The notes beneath the pieces are model-generated. The model had not been told where the DNA came from and did not search any database. It was given only the letters and a program-made list of their open reading frames with translations. Of a stretch of DNA of 64,000 nt, positions 1 through 7,956 are shown piece by piece. A program made the position numbers and the translations under genes. The DNA comes from Methylopila sp. M107. GTDB taxonomy: Bacteria > Pseudomonadota > Alphaproteobacteria > Rhizobiales > Methylopilaceae. Every line of letters begins with the position of its first letter. The stretch's first letter is position 1. The DNA lies in the NCBI RefSeq assembly GCF_000384475.1, contig NZ_ARWB01000001.1, positions 2,460,176 to 2,524,175 of the forward strand. The letters are read 5' to 3'.

Positions 1-82
1 GTTTTGAGCTTCATTGAGCTGTCTCCCATTTATTATGACGCTGACGCAAGTCTTAGCGCGCGTTGGCGGATGAGACAGTCTC

Positions 83-97
83 TTTAGTCTAACTAAA
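83..97. promoter_or_regulatory. Small dyad in the AT-rich left end
   Basis: TTTAGT and ACTAAA arms of six bases flank CTA. The first 200 bases hold no convincing gene. The dyad could be an operator for a leftward gene outside the window, but nothing else supports it. Confidence 0.2.
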
Positions 98-202
98 AAG
101 AAGGGGAGCGCCAAAAGACCGCGCCGAATACTTCACGGAAACGAGAGCGGAGCAGGGGTCATCTGTCACGGGCGCGTGAATGCTCACGAAATCGCGAGCG
201 GA

Positions 203-1261
203 TCACTCGGCCGTCTGAAGGCGCGAGTTGGTCCTGGCCGGACCGTCGATATGGAACGCCTTCGGGCGCTCGAACAGGAAGAGGCCGACGCCGGTCCGCT
301 TCACCACCCAGTGGAACGCGAGCGGCGCGGCGACGCCGACGAGGGTCACGATCAGCGAAATCCAGCCGATGTCCTCGATCACGCCGGTCTTGATCAGCAC
401 GGCGCGCGTCACCGCCATCGGTAGGAAGAAGGCGAGATAGACGACGATCGAGCGCTCGCCGGCGTAACGCAGCGGCTCGGCCGCGCGCGTGCCCGATATC
501 GTCGCCGAAAGGCTCACGATCGCCATGGCCCCGGCGACGCCCAGCGCGAGGCTGACGACGGGGAGTTCCGACGCGCCGCCCCAGACGGCGGCGCCGTTCG
601 CGAGCGCCCAGGCGACAAGCCCTGCGACCGCCAGGGCGCGATGGTCGCCGGCCCAGTCCGCCAGCCGGAACACGTATCGCGCGCCGTAGCAGCCGAGCAT
701 GACGTAGAACAGCCGCGCGCAGAACTCGTCCGGGACCATCCAGCCGGTCTGGACCCTGAGCGATTCGAGCACGGCCGCGAAGGCCAGGACCACGAGCGGG
801 TGAATCGGCCGAACGAGCTTCGCGAAGACGAAGAAGATCGGCAGCAGATAGATGAACCAGAGCGTGCCGAACGGATCGACGAGGGCGAGCAGGAAGGCGT
901 GGACGACGGCGCCGGCGCCCTCTTCCAGGCCAAGGCCCGGCCATTTGAACGCGCCCTGGATCAGCAGCCACAGGACGTAGAAATAGGCGAAGTGCACGAC
1001 CTTGCGGTCGAGATAGAGCCGCCACGGCCGGTCGATCACGAGCGCGAGGAAGAGGCCCGAGATCAGGAAGAAGTCCGGCATGCGGAACGGCTTCGCGAAG
1101 GCGACGACATGATGCATGAAGCCTTCGCCGCCCGTCGCCTTCCCGACGCCGAGCGTGGAGTGCATCATCACGACGAGCACGATGCAGACGCCCTTGGCGA
1201 CGTCGACCCAGTCGAGGCGGGGTTCAGTCCGTGCGATGGCGGCGGGAGCGGTGTCGGTCAT
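203..1261 (-). CDS. Membrane acyltransferase (acyltransferase 3 family)
   Basis: This 352-residue polytopic membrane protein belongs to the acyltransferase 3 (OafA/OpgC-like) family, which moves acyl groups onto glycans or lipids across the inner membrane. Visible family marks are the first-helix LDWVDVAKGVCIVLVVMMHS, with its family Asp and His, and the RMPDFFLISGLFLA segment, followed by about eight further hydrophobic helices. I start at the ATG encoding MTDTAP because the longer reading adds only a 20-residue polar, Arg-rich leader. The substrate cannot be told from sequence. The gene stands alone, with an inverted repeat upstream. Confidence 0.8.
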   Translation of the reverse strand: MTDTAPAAIARTEPRLDWVDVAKGVCIVLVVMMHSTLGVGKATGGEGFMHHVVAFAKPFRMPDFFLISGLFLALVIDRPWRLYLDRKVVHFAYFYVLWLLIQGAFKWPGLGLEEGAGAVVHAFLLALVDPFGTLWFIYLLPIFFVFAKLVRPIHPLVVLAFAAVLESLRVQTGWMVPDEFCARLFYVMLGCYGARYVFRLADWAGDHRALAVAGLVAWALANGAAVWGGASELPVVSLALGVAGAMAIVSLSATISGTRAAEPLRYAGERSIVVYLAFFLPMAVTRAVLIKTGVIEDIGWISLIVTLVGVAAPLAFHWVVKRTGVGLFLFERPKAFHIDGPARTNSRLQTAE

Positions 1262-1423
1262 GTCTCGCGGCTTCTGTTGGGGCGCGTAATCCGGACGCCT
1301 CCACGAAACACGCAATTTCACTCAAAACGCTTACAAGCTGCGATCACGAACCGCCGAGCCGCCGCCTTTCCGCGAGCGCGGTTAACTCGGGCTTTCGAGC
1401 GTTTTCGGATCAAGCGGCATAAG

Positions 1424-1530
1424 CTCGACCGTCATGCCCGGCGGCAGCCGGGTATCCACGACTTACTGAAATCGTAGAGCTTTACGGCCAAGTCGTGGAT
1501 ACCCGAGCAAGCTCGGGCATGACGGTCGAG
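1424..1530. repeat. Long palindromic intergenic element (GTCATGCCCG family)
   Basis: Two arms of about 41 bases (1424-1464 and 1490-1530) are inverted copies of each other around a 25-base centre. Each arm carries GACCGTCATGCCCG and GGTATCCACGACTT. A second copy of the same family lies at 7144-7250, and relatives occur at 20427, 50199, 58195 and 62054. It fills most of the 307-base gap between the acyltransferase and TetR genes. I see no other feature in that gap. Confidence 0.8.
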
Positions 1531-1568
1531 GTGCCGAGCCTGAGCTGAGAACGCACATAAGTCTGCGT

Positions 1569-2171
1569 TTATGGGCTTCGCGCCCCGACGGCCCGCCGGA
1601 TCGCGTCCGCGATCGCGCCGGCATGCGCCGAGGGCGGCGCGTCGAGCCGTCCGTAGATGCGGAAGATCGCCGGCTGCACCACGAGCCCGAGCGCGAGCGC
1701 GGTCACGAGCGAGAGGTCCTGCCGGGGGATCTCGCCGCGCGCCATGGCGTCAGAAAATACCCGACCGAGCGCCTCGACGGCGTTGTCGGGCGAGCCCGCC
1801 GCGAGCTCGCGCAGATGCTCGTGCTGCGAGACCAGCACATAGGCGAAGCCGTCCGGATCGTCGTCGAAGGCGTCCGCGAACAGGTTGACCAGCGCCTCGA
1901 TCCGGTCGTCGAAGCTTGCTGGCCGCACGCGGATCGCCTCGACGCCGCGCGCGAGCGCGCCGTAGCGCGACAGGAACAGCGCGCGGGCGAGATCGTCCTT
2001 CGACGCGAAGTGCCGATAAAGCGCGCCCTCGGTGACGCCGACCTCATGGGCGATGTCGCGCATGGACGTGCCGGCGACGCCCTTCGCGGCGAACAGCTTC
2101 AGCGCGGCGGTCTCGATGCGCTCGCGGGTGTTCTGGGCGGGGCGGGCAGGGGCCTGGCGGGCGAGGCTCAT
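1569..2171 (-). CDS. TetR family transcriptional regulator
   Basis: A 200-residue TetR-type repressor. The N-terminal helix-turn-helix spans about residues 14-62 and includes ALKLFAAKGVAGTSMRDIA and GVTEGALYRHFASKDDL, both typical of the family. The C-terminal ligand domain is hydrophobic and not diagnostic. It lies downstream of the Aas-like gene on the same strand, separated by a palindromic element. A dyad just upstream of the Aas-like gene (5824-5839) is the best candidate operator, so control of lipid remodelling is likely but inferred. The start codon sits in a 9-bp hairpin (2161-2184). Confidence 0.85.
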   Translation of the reverse strand: MSLARQAPARPAQNTRERIETAALKLFAAKGVAGTSMRDIAHEVGVTEGALYRHFASKDDLARALFLSRYGALARGVEAIRVRPASFDDRIEALVNLFADAFDDDPDGFAYVLVSQHEHLRELAAGSPDNAVEALGRVFSDAMARGEIPRQDLSLVTALALGLVVQPAIFRIYGRLDAPPSAHAGAIADAIRRAVGARSP

Positions 2172-2184
2172 GCACGAGCCTCGC
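2161..2184 (-). promoter_or_regulatory. Perfect hairpin spanning the tetR start codon
   Basis: GCGAGGCTC (2161-2169) and GAGCCTCGC (2176-2184) are exact reverse complements around a six-base loop that contains most of the ATG. In the mRNA the start codon would lie at the loop edge, which could limit translation. As DNA it could be an autoregulatory operator. Confidence 0.4.
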
Positions 2185-2202
2185 GCGTCGGCAGTCGTCT
2201 TG

Positions 2203-2359
2203 GATCCTCCTCCGCGAAGCGGGGGAGGGGGACCATGCGAAGCATGGTGGAGGGGGCGCGCTTCAGGATGAGGCTTCTACAGGAACGCAGGCGTTCTACG
2301 CCGTGCCCCCTCCACCGCTTCGCGGTCCCCCTCCCCCGTGCTGCGCACGGAGGAGGATC
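2203..2359. repeat. Palindromic element, CCTCCTCCGC family, copy 1
   Basis: The element begins GATCCTCCTCCGCG and ends CGGAGGAGGATC. Internal CCATGCGAAGCATGG and GGGGGAGGGGGACC units are mirrored on the far arm. A close relative lies at 9101-9260. It occupies the gap between the Aas-like gene and tetR. Confidence 0.75.
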
Positions 2360-2397
2360 AAGACGCGCCGGTTCCAGAGCGAAGGTCGTCGCCCGTC

Positions 2398-5300
2398 TCA
2401 CTCCGCCGCCTCCGTGCCCTGAGTTGCGCTCTCTTCGGCGAGCTTCTTCACCGCGACGTAATCGGTCTTGCCGGAGCCCAGCATCGGGATCGCGCCGACA
2501 TGCCGGATCTCCGCCGGCACCGCGAGGTCCGGCAGTCCCGCCTCGCGGAACGCGGCCTGCAACTGGCTGCGGTCGAGCCCCTTCTCCGTCGTCACCAGCA
2601 CGATCCGCTCGCCCTTGCGGGGGTCGGGCGCGGTGGTCGCGGCGTGCGCCTTGTCGGGCCAGCGCCTGTTGACGACGTTCTCGACCGCGCCGAGCGAGAC
2701 CATCTCGCCCGCGATCTTGGCGAAGCGCTTCGCGCGCCCCTTGATCGCGACAAAACCTTCCTCGTCGAGCGCGACGATGTCGCCGGTGTCGTGCCAGCCA
2801 TCGGCCGGGGGCTTCAACACGCCGGGCGCGTCGGCCATCAGATAGCCGGCCATGATGTTTGGCCCCTTGATGAACAGCCGCCCGCCGTCCTCGATCCCCG
2901 GTACCGGCTCCAGCCGGTGCTCGACGCCTGGCAGCAGCCGGCCGACGGTGCCGGACTTGTTGAACATCGGCGTGTTGACCGCGACCACGGGCCCGGCCTC
3001 CGTGATGCCGTAGCCCTCCAGAACCCGCAGCCCGAACTTCTCCAGCCAGACTTTTCGGGTCTCGGCCTTCACCGGCTCGGCTCCAGCCACGACGAGGCGG
3101 AGCGATCGGAAATCATAAGGATGCGCCGAACGTGCATAGCCGGCTAGGAATGTGTCGGTGCCGAACATGGCGGTGGCGTTGATGCCGTAGACCACCTCCG
3201 GGATGATCCGGTAGTGCAGCGGCGAGGGGTAGAGGAACGTCTTCACCGCCGAGACCAGCGGCAGCAGCAGGCCGCCCGTCAGGCCGAAGGCATGGAACAC
3301 GGGCAGCGCGTTGAACACCGTGTCGGCCGGGCCGAAGTCGATCTCGGCCGCGACCTGCGCCACGTTCGACAGCAGGTTCCGGTGGGTCAAAACCACGCCC
3401 TTGGGCGCGCCCTCGGAGCCCGATGTGAACAGGATCGCGGCTGCGCCATCCGGATCGCCCTTCTGCGGCTGACCGCTCGCGACGAAGCCGCGCAGCTTGT
3501 CCATCAGGCCGATCTGCTCGCGGACATCCTCGAGATAGACGAGCTTGATCGCCGCCCCGAGCGCCGTCTCCTCCTTCTGCAGGCGCCCGCGCTCGATGAA
3601 GGCGCGCGAGGTCAGCACGGTCTTCACCTGCGCGGATTTGCAAGCCGAGACGAGGTTCGCGGGGCCGGCCGTGTAGTTCAACATGGCGGGCGTGCGGCCG
3701 GAGCGGTGCAGCGCCAGTATCGTGACCGCGACGCCGGCCGCGTTCGGCAGGAACACGCCGACCTTCTCGCCAGGCGCCGTGATCGCGTCGATCTTGCCGC
3801 CGAGCGCCGCCGCGCCCGCGAGCAGCTTGCGGTAGCTGAGCTTGGCGCCGAGCGCGTCCTCGACCGCGATGGTGTTGAAGCCCTCGGCCTTGCCCGCGTC
3901 GATCACCGCCTGGTGGATCGTCTTGTCGGTGTCGGTGGTGGCGAAGATCATCCGCTCCATGACGTCGGTCAGCGCGAGCCCCGCCGCGCGGCGGCGCTTG
4001 CGGCCGACGAGCGACTTGTCCACGTCGAGCTTTTCGGGCGGAAGAATGGTCACCGTGACGCGCGGAAAGAGGCGCTTCCGGATCTGCTTGGTCGAGAGAT
4101 ACGAGAACAGCGAGCGGTCGAGGCCCTCGATCCGGACCGGGATGACGACCGCGTCCGATTTGTCGGCGATCAGCCCCGCGCCGTCATAGACCTTCATCAA
4201 GGAGCCCGTGACCGTGATGCGCCCTTCCGGGAAGATGACGAGGCGGTTGTCTTCCTTGACGAGGTTGATCAGCGCGCGGGTCGCGAGCGGTTTTGAAGGG
4301 TCCATCGGGAAGGCGCGGACCATCTTGGTGAAGGGCTTGATCCACCAGCGCTCGGAGATCTGCGTGTTGATCGCGAAGACGGGATCGTCCGCGAGCAGCG
4401 ACATCACAAGCGGCGCGTCCATCAGGCTCGTATGGTTCACCGCGATCACGGCGCGCTTCGGGGCGTCGATCAGGTTGTCCATGCCCTTCACCTCGACGCG
4501 ATAGATCAGCGACAGGATGAGGTGGACGGTGTCGCGCAGCATCGAGCCCGGCAGGATCCAGCCGACGATGGGCGCCGAGGCGAGGCAGAACAGGCCGACG
4601 AGGCCGATGATGACCGGCGTCGACAGGCCGATCGCCTGCAGGACGATCAGCACGATCGTGCCGCCGACCATGAAGGCGGCGTTCAGCACGTTGTTGGCCG
4701 CGACCACGCGAGCGCGCCGGTCTTCGCCTGCTTCCGCCTGCAGGAACGCGAAGGCCGGCACCACGAACAGGCCGCCCGCGGCCGCGATGCCCAAAAGATC
4801 GATCATCACGCGGAAGTCGGAGGCCGAGCGGATGTAGTCGGCCCAGCCGACCGCAGGCGAGGCCGGGACCGCCCAGTAGGTCGCAAGCGCGAGATCGATC
4901 GCGAACAGGCCCGTCAGCACGCCGCCGATCGGGCAGAGCACCAGCAGGATGCGCTGGTGCGAGAGCTTGGCGGCGAGCAGCGAGCCCGCCGCGATGCCGA
5001 TCGTGAACAGCGCGAGGAACAGGGTGACGAGGCTTTCCGAGCCGCCGAGCGTGTTCTTCGCGAGCGGCAGCAGCAGGGTCAGGATGATGGCGCCGACCAT
5101 CCAGAAGCCCGAGATCGCGACCGCCGAGATCCAGAGCTTCGGGCTCCGCTTCAGCTCGCCGAGCAGCGCGAAGGTCGATTTGGCGATGTTGTCGTCGATG
5201 ACGATGTTCGGCGCGCTGGAGCCGGTGTGCGGGATCTTCGACGCGCAGGCCCAGGACAGCACCGAGATGACCAGCGTCATCGCGGCGATCGCCCAGGGGC

Positions 5301-5799
5301 TCGCCTCCGCCACCATGATTCCGCCGATCACCGTGCCGGCGAGGATCGCGAGGAAGGTCGCGGTCTCGACCAGCGCGTTGCCGGCGACGAGCTCTTCGCG
5401 GGCGAGATGGTCGGGCAGGATGCCGTATTTCACCGGCCCGAACAGCGCCGACAGGACGCCCGTCAGGAACAGCGCGACGAACAGCAGCGTGATCGAATGG
5501 GTGACGAAACCCGCCGCCGCGATCACCGCGACGCCGATCTCCAGCAGCTTCAGTTGGCGGGCGACGACGCCCTTGTCGAACTTGTCCGCGATCTGGCCGC
5601 CAAGCGCCGAGACGATGAAGAACGGCAGGATGAAGATCGCGGTCGCGAGCGTCACCAGCTTGTCGCCGGCCGCGCCGCCGATGTGGAAGATCAGCAGGAA
5701 GCCGAGCGCGTTCTTGACGAAATTGTCGTTGAACGCGGCGAACAGCTGGCAGCCGAACAGCGGCGCGAAGCGGCGGGTGCGTAGAAGCGAAAACAGCAT
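2398..5799 (-). CDS. aas: LplT-PlsC-AMP-ligase fusion (Aas-like acyl-ACP/lysophospholipid acyltransferase)
   Basis: This 1133-residue three-part inner-membrane protein probably salvages lysophospholipids: a flippase domain, a 1-acyl-glycerophosphate type acyltransferase, and a fatty acid-ACP ligase. Residues 1-410 form an MFS transporter resembling LplT. Around residue 455 lies the PlsC motif NHTSLMDAP (HX4D), followed by FPEGRIT. From about residue 630 runs an AMP-binding ligase with FTSGSEGAPKGVVLTHRN near residue 793 and GYGITEAGP later. I chose MLFSLLRTRRFAPLF as the N-terminus because the longer reading would translate through the operator-like dyad. E. coli carries the same activities as separate lplT and aas genes. 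Confidence 0.9.
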   Translation of the reverse strand: MLFSLLRTRRFAPLFGCQLFAAFNDNFVKNALGFLLIFHIGGAAGDKLVTLATAIFILPFFIVSALGGQIADKFDKGVVARQLKLLEIGVAVIAAAGFVTHSITLLFVALFLTGVLSALFGPVKYGILPDHLAREELVAGNALVETATFLAILAGTVIGGIMVAEASPWAIAAMTLVISVLSWACASKIPHTGSSAPNIVIDDNIAKSTFALLGELKRSPKLWISAVAISGFWMVGAIILTLLLPLAKNTLGGSESLVTLFLALFTIGIAAGSLLAAKLSHQRILLVLCPIGGVLTGLFAIDLALATYWAVPASPAVGWADYIRSASDFRVMIDLLGIAAAGGLFVVPAFAFLQAEAGEDRRARVVAANNVLNAAFMVGGTIVLIVLQAIGLSTPVIIGLVGLFCLASAPIVGWILPGSMLRDTVHLILSLIYRVEVKGMDNLIDAPKRAVIAVNHTSLMDAPLVMSLLADDPVFAINTQISERWWIKPFTKMVRAFPMDPSKPLATRALINLVKEDNRLVIFPEGRITVTGSLMKVYDGAGLIADKSDAVVIPVRIEGLDRSLFSYLSTKQIRKRLFPRVTVTILPPEKLDVDKSLVGRKRRRAAGLALTDVMERMIFATTDTDKTIHQAVIDAGKAEGFNTIAVEDALGAKLSYRKLLAGAAALGGKIDAITAPGEKVGVFLPNAAGVAVTILALHRSGRTPAMLNYTAGPANLVSACKSAQVKTVLTSRAFIERGRLQKEETALGAAIKLVYLEDVREQIGLMDKLRGFVASGQPQKGDPDGAAAILFTSGSEGAPKGVVLTHRNLLSNVAQVAAEIDFGPADTVFNALPVFHAFGLTGGLLLPLVSAVKTFLYPSPLHYRIIPEVVYGINATAMFGTDTFLAGYARSAHPYDFRSLRLVVAGAEPVKAETRKVWLEKFGLRVLEGYGITEAGPVVAVNTPMFNKSGTVGRLLPGVEHRLEPVPGIEDGGRLFIKGPNIMAGYLMADAPGVLKPPADGWHDTGDIVALDEEGFVAIKGRAKRFAKIAGEMVSLGAVENVVNRRWPDKAHAATTAPDPRKGERIVLVTTEKGLDRSQLQAAFREAGLPDLAVPAEIRHVGAIPMLGSGKTDYVAVKKLAEESATQGTEAAE

Positions 5800-5823
5800 G
5801 TCGGACCCCGGCGGATCAATGAT

Positions 5824-5839
5824 GTAAGTAAACACTTAC
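5824..5839. promoter_or_regulatory. Probable TetR operator upstream of the Aas-like gene
   Basis: GTAAGT (5824-5829) and ACTTAC (5834-5839) form a perfect dyad around AAAC, 25 bases upstream of the chosen start codon. Size and spacing suit a TetR-family site, and a tetR gene follows the regulated gene on the same strand. Confidence 0.5.
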
Positions 5840-5924
5840 TCACAGATCGCGTCGAACGCAAGCATGTCCCGGGCCGCTAACCGGACAGGCTTAACGGGCC
5901 GTCACCGGACGTCGGGCCGTCAGC

Positions 5925-6101
5925 CTATCGCGCCAGGATGAACAGGATGACCATCGTGTAGAGAATGCCGGCGGCCGCGAAGAACACGGCGATGTTGATG
6001 TCCGGATTGGAGCGCGCGAGCACGAAGGCGGTCGAGCCCAATGCGGCCATCAAGGCGAGCGCGCCGATGAGGCCGAGCAGGTTTCGGGCGAGACGCAGCA
6101 T
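5925..6101 (-). CDS. Small two-helix membrane protein
   Basis: A 58-residue hydrophobic protein with two predicted membrane helices: LLGLIGALALMAALGSTAFV, then VFFAAAGILYTMVILFILAR after a short polar loop. I do not recognise a family. The start is taken at MLRLARN. A longer reading beginning MWAHQ is possible, and neither has a strong ribosome site. It sits alone between the Aas-like gene and the TPR gene. Confidence 0.5.
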   Translation of the reverse strand: MLRLARNLLGLIGALALMAALGSTAFVLARSNPDINIAVFFAAAGILYTMVILFILAR

Positions 6102-6264
6102 GGATTCGTGGCACCCGGCGAGTTGATGCGCCCACAATGGCGCCTCGCGCGCGGCTTTGCGACTCTATGGCGGTTTTACGCCCTCGAAAGGTTGAGCGAC
6201 GCAAGTCTTAGAGTGCGCTAAGGAATGCCGCCCGCGATCGGCGCATTCGAAAGGTCCCGCCCCG

Positions 6265-7098
6265 TTGACGCGTATCGTGCTTCTCGCGGGACTGATCGCC
6301 GCGACGCTGGCTTTCACCGATCTGAGGGAGCGGGCCGGCCGCGCGCTCTATCACGCAGGCCTGCCGGGCGTTGCGTCCGTGGTGCTCGGCGGCCCGGTCT
6401 GGAAGGGCGCGGCGCTCTACGACGACGGGCGATACCAGGAGGCCGCGGAGGCGTTCGGCGCGGCCGACTTCTCTGCCAAGGACTACGATGTCGCCACGGC
6501 GCTGGCGCGTGCCGGGCGGCTGAAGGAGGCTGCGGACGCCTATGACGCCGCGCTCGCGCTCGACCCGAACGACGACGACGCCCGCTTCAACCTCGCGATC
6601 GTCGAATCGCTGATGCGCCGCCGCCGGGCGGATGGCCTCGACGCCGACGGCGCCGCGAACGCTCGCGCGACCGAGAACAAGCGCTCGAACTCGGCCTCGA
6701 CCGAGGCCCAGACCGACGTCAATTCGAGCGGCGACGGCGCGGCGGGCGACCGCGACAGCGGCAAGGAGGCGAAGGGCGCCGGTCCGAGCCGGGTCGACCG
6801 CGTCGGCCGCGCGGAAAGCTCGAAGACGCCGAGCGAGAGCGGCAAGGCGACGGGCTCGATCGGCTCGGCCGAGGGCGCCGGCCGCGTCGGCGACGCCAAG
6901 CCGAACGTGGCGAAGCCGCCGGAGCAGCTCGCCCACCGCCTCGCGCCGATGTCGCTCAAGACCATGGCGGCCTCGCAGCGCTGGCTCGAGACCCTGCCGG
7001 ACGATCCCGGCGCCTATCTGAAGCGCCGCATCGAGCATGAGCGCATGGGCCGCAAGGAGCGGGGCCTCGCCGCGCCGGAGACGACCGACCGCTGGTGA
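6265..7098 (+). CDS. TPR protein resembling BatC / the C-terminus of BatB
   Basis: A 277-residue protein beginning with a TTG codon behind AAAGG. It opens with a hydrophobic signal or anchor (MTRIVLLAGLIAATLAF). Two TPR-like units cover about residues 45-115 (GAALYDDGRYQEAAEAFGAA; AGRLKEAADAYDAALALDPN), followed by a long Gly/Ser/Asp-rich linker. The C-terminal SQRWLETLPDDPGAYLKRR matches the tail of Bat (aerotolerance) TPR proteins, where QWL..PDDPG is characteristic. BatA, BatB and MoxR are not next to it. They may lie elsewhere, or the protein may act alone. Its molecular role is unknown. Confidence 0.7.
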   Translation: MTRIVLLAGLIAATLAFTDLRERAGRALYHAGLPGVASVVLGGPVWKGAALYDDGRYQEAAEAFGAADFSAKDYDVATALARAGRLKEAADAYDAALALDPNDDDARFNLAIVESLMRRRRADGLDADGAANARATENKRSNSASTEAQTDVNSSGDGAAGDRDSGKEAKGAGPSRVDRVGRAESSKTPSESGKATGSIGSAEGAGRVGDAKPNVAKPPEQLAHRLAPMSLKTMAASQRWLETLPDDPGAYLKRRIEHERMGRKERGLAAPETTDRW

Positions 7099-7143
7099 GG
7101 CGGGCGTCACGGGTTTGACCGTTCTCGAGCTAGGCGCGGTCAT

Positions 7144-7250
7144 CTCGACCGTCATGCCCGAGCTTGCTCGGGTATCCACGACTTGATCGCAGAGCGCTAC
7201 GATCTCAGGGAGTCGTAGATACCCGGCTCCGCCGGGCATGACGGTTGCGA
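7144..7250. repeat. Long palindromic intergenic element (GTCATGCCCG family), copy 2
   Basis: The left arm, 7144-7184, is almost identical to an arm of the element at 1424-1530. The right arm, about 7211-7250, is a diverged inverted copy. It lies between the TPR gene and the msuE promoter. Confidence 0.75.
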
Positions 7251-7283
7251 CTGGGTCAACGTCGCACAAAAGCGATCCAACGG

Positions 7284-7312
7284 TTGACAGTATACTAAAA
7301 AGATCGAATTAC
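7284..7312 (+). promoter_or_regulatory. Probable promoter of the msuE-sfnG-sfnB operon
   Basis: A perfect TTGACA at 7284-7289 sits in an AT-rich stretch directly upstream of msuE. The -10 is weak (AATTAC at 17 spacing), as expected for an activator-dependent promoter. Sulfur-starvation control is an inference from the genes. Confidence 0.45.
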
Positions 7313-7358
7313 TTTACTCATGCGTCGGTTTGCGGCGCGGCGAGCGGAGCGATCTGCA

Positions 7359-7913
7359 ATGCCCAAGGCCAACATCGTGGCGATCAGCGGCAGCGCTTCG
7401 GCGCGCTCGCGCACGCGGGTGGTGCTGGAGGACGTGGTCCAGAGCGTCGCCGAGCGCGTCGACTCGGTCGTGGAGATCATCGACGTCGGCGAGATCGCCG
7501 ACCTGCTCGGACACGCCAGGCTCCGCGCGGACGCGCCGGCCGAGATCGAACTGCTGCTGCGCTCGGTCGAGCGCGCCGACCTGATCCTCGCGGCCTCGCC
7601 GGTCTACAAGGGCTCCTATACGGGACTGTTCAAGCATTTCGTCGACATGATCGACCACCGGGCGCTGGCCGATCGGCCCGTCGGACTGATCGCGACCGGG
7701 GGCGGGGACCGCCACGCGCTCGTCATCGAGCACCAGCTCCGCCCGCTGTTCGGCTTCTTCAACGCCCGCACGCTGCCGACCGGCGTCTACATCGCCGAGA
7801 ACCAGCACCACGACGGCCATGTCACGGACCCGTTCGTCCGGGCCCGGCTCGACCAGCTGGCGACCGAGGCGGTCTCGGCGCTCGCGCGCGCGCCGGAGCG
7901 CGCCATCGCCTGA
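7359..7913 (+). CDS. msuE: NADPH-dependent FMN reductase, MsuE type
   Basis: A 184-residue flavodoxin-fold reductase that supplies FMNH2 to the neighbouring monooxygenase. The FMN phosphate loop is SGSASARSRTR near residue 8. The stretch ASPVYKGSYTGLFKHFVDMI (about residues 78-97) is a hallmark of MsuE/SsuE-type reductases. I start at MPKANIV, since the longer frame only adds an Arg-rich leader without a ribosome site. It is the first gene of a three-gene operon with sfnG and sfnB, so its job is probably dimethylsulfone or alkanesulfonate desulfonation under sulfate limitation. Confidence 0.88.
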   Translation: MPKANIVAISGSASARSRTRVVLEDVVQSVAERVDSVVEIIDVGEIADLLGHARLRADAPAEIELLLRSVERADLILAASPVYKGSYTGLFKHFVDMIDHRALADRPVGLIATGGGDRHALVIEHQLRPLFGFFNARTLPTGVYIAENQHHDGHVTDPFVRARLDQLATEAVSALARAPERAIA

Positions 7914-7956
7914 GAACTCCGACGAAATCCCTGAGACAGAAGAAGAGGAGGCCTTG

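Noticed and set aside
43-6211. Exact 14-base match GACGCAAGTCTTAG at 43-56 and 6198-6211
   Set aside because: Several matches of this length are expected by chance in 64 kb of biased sequence, and the flanks do not align.
6265-7098. TPR gene as the missing TadD of the pilus locus
   Set aside because: Its C-terminal PDDPG block is of the Bat type, and it lies 29 kb from the pilus genes.
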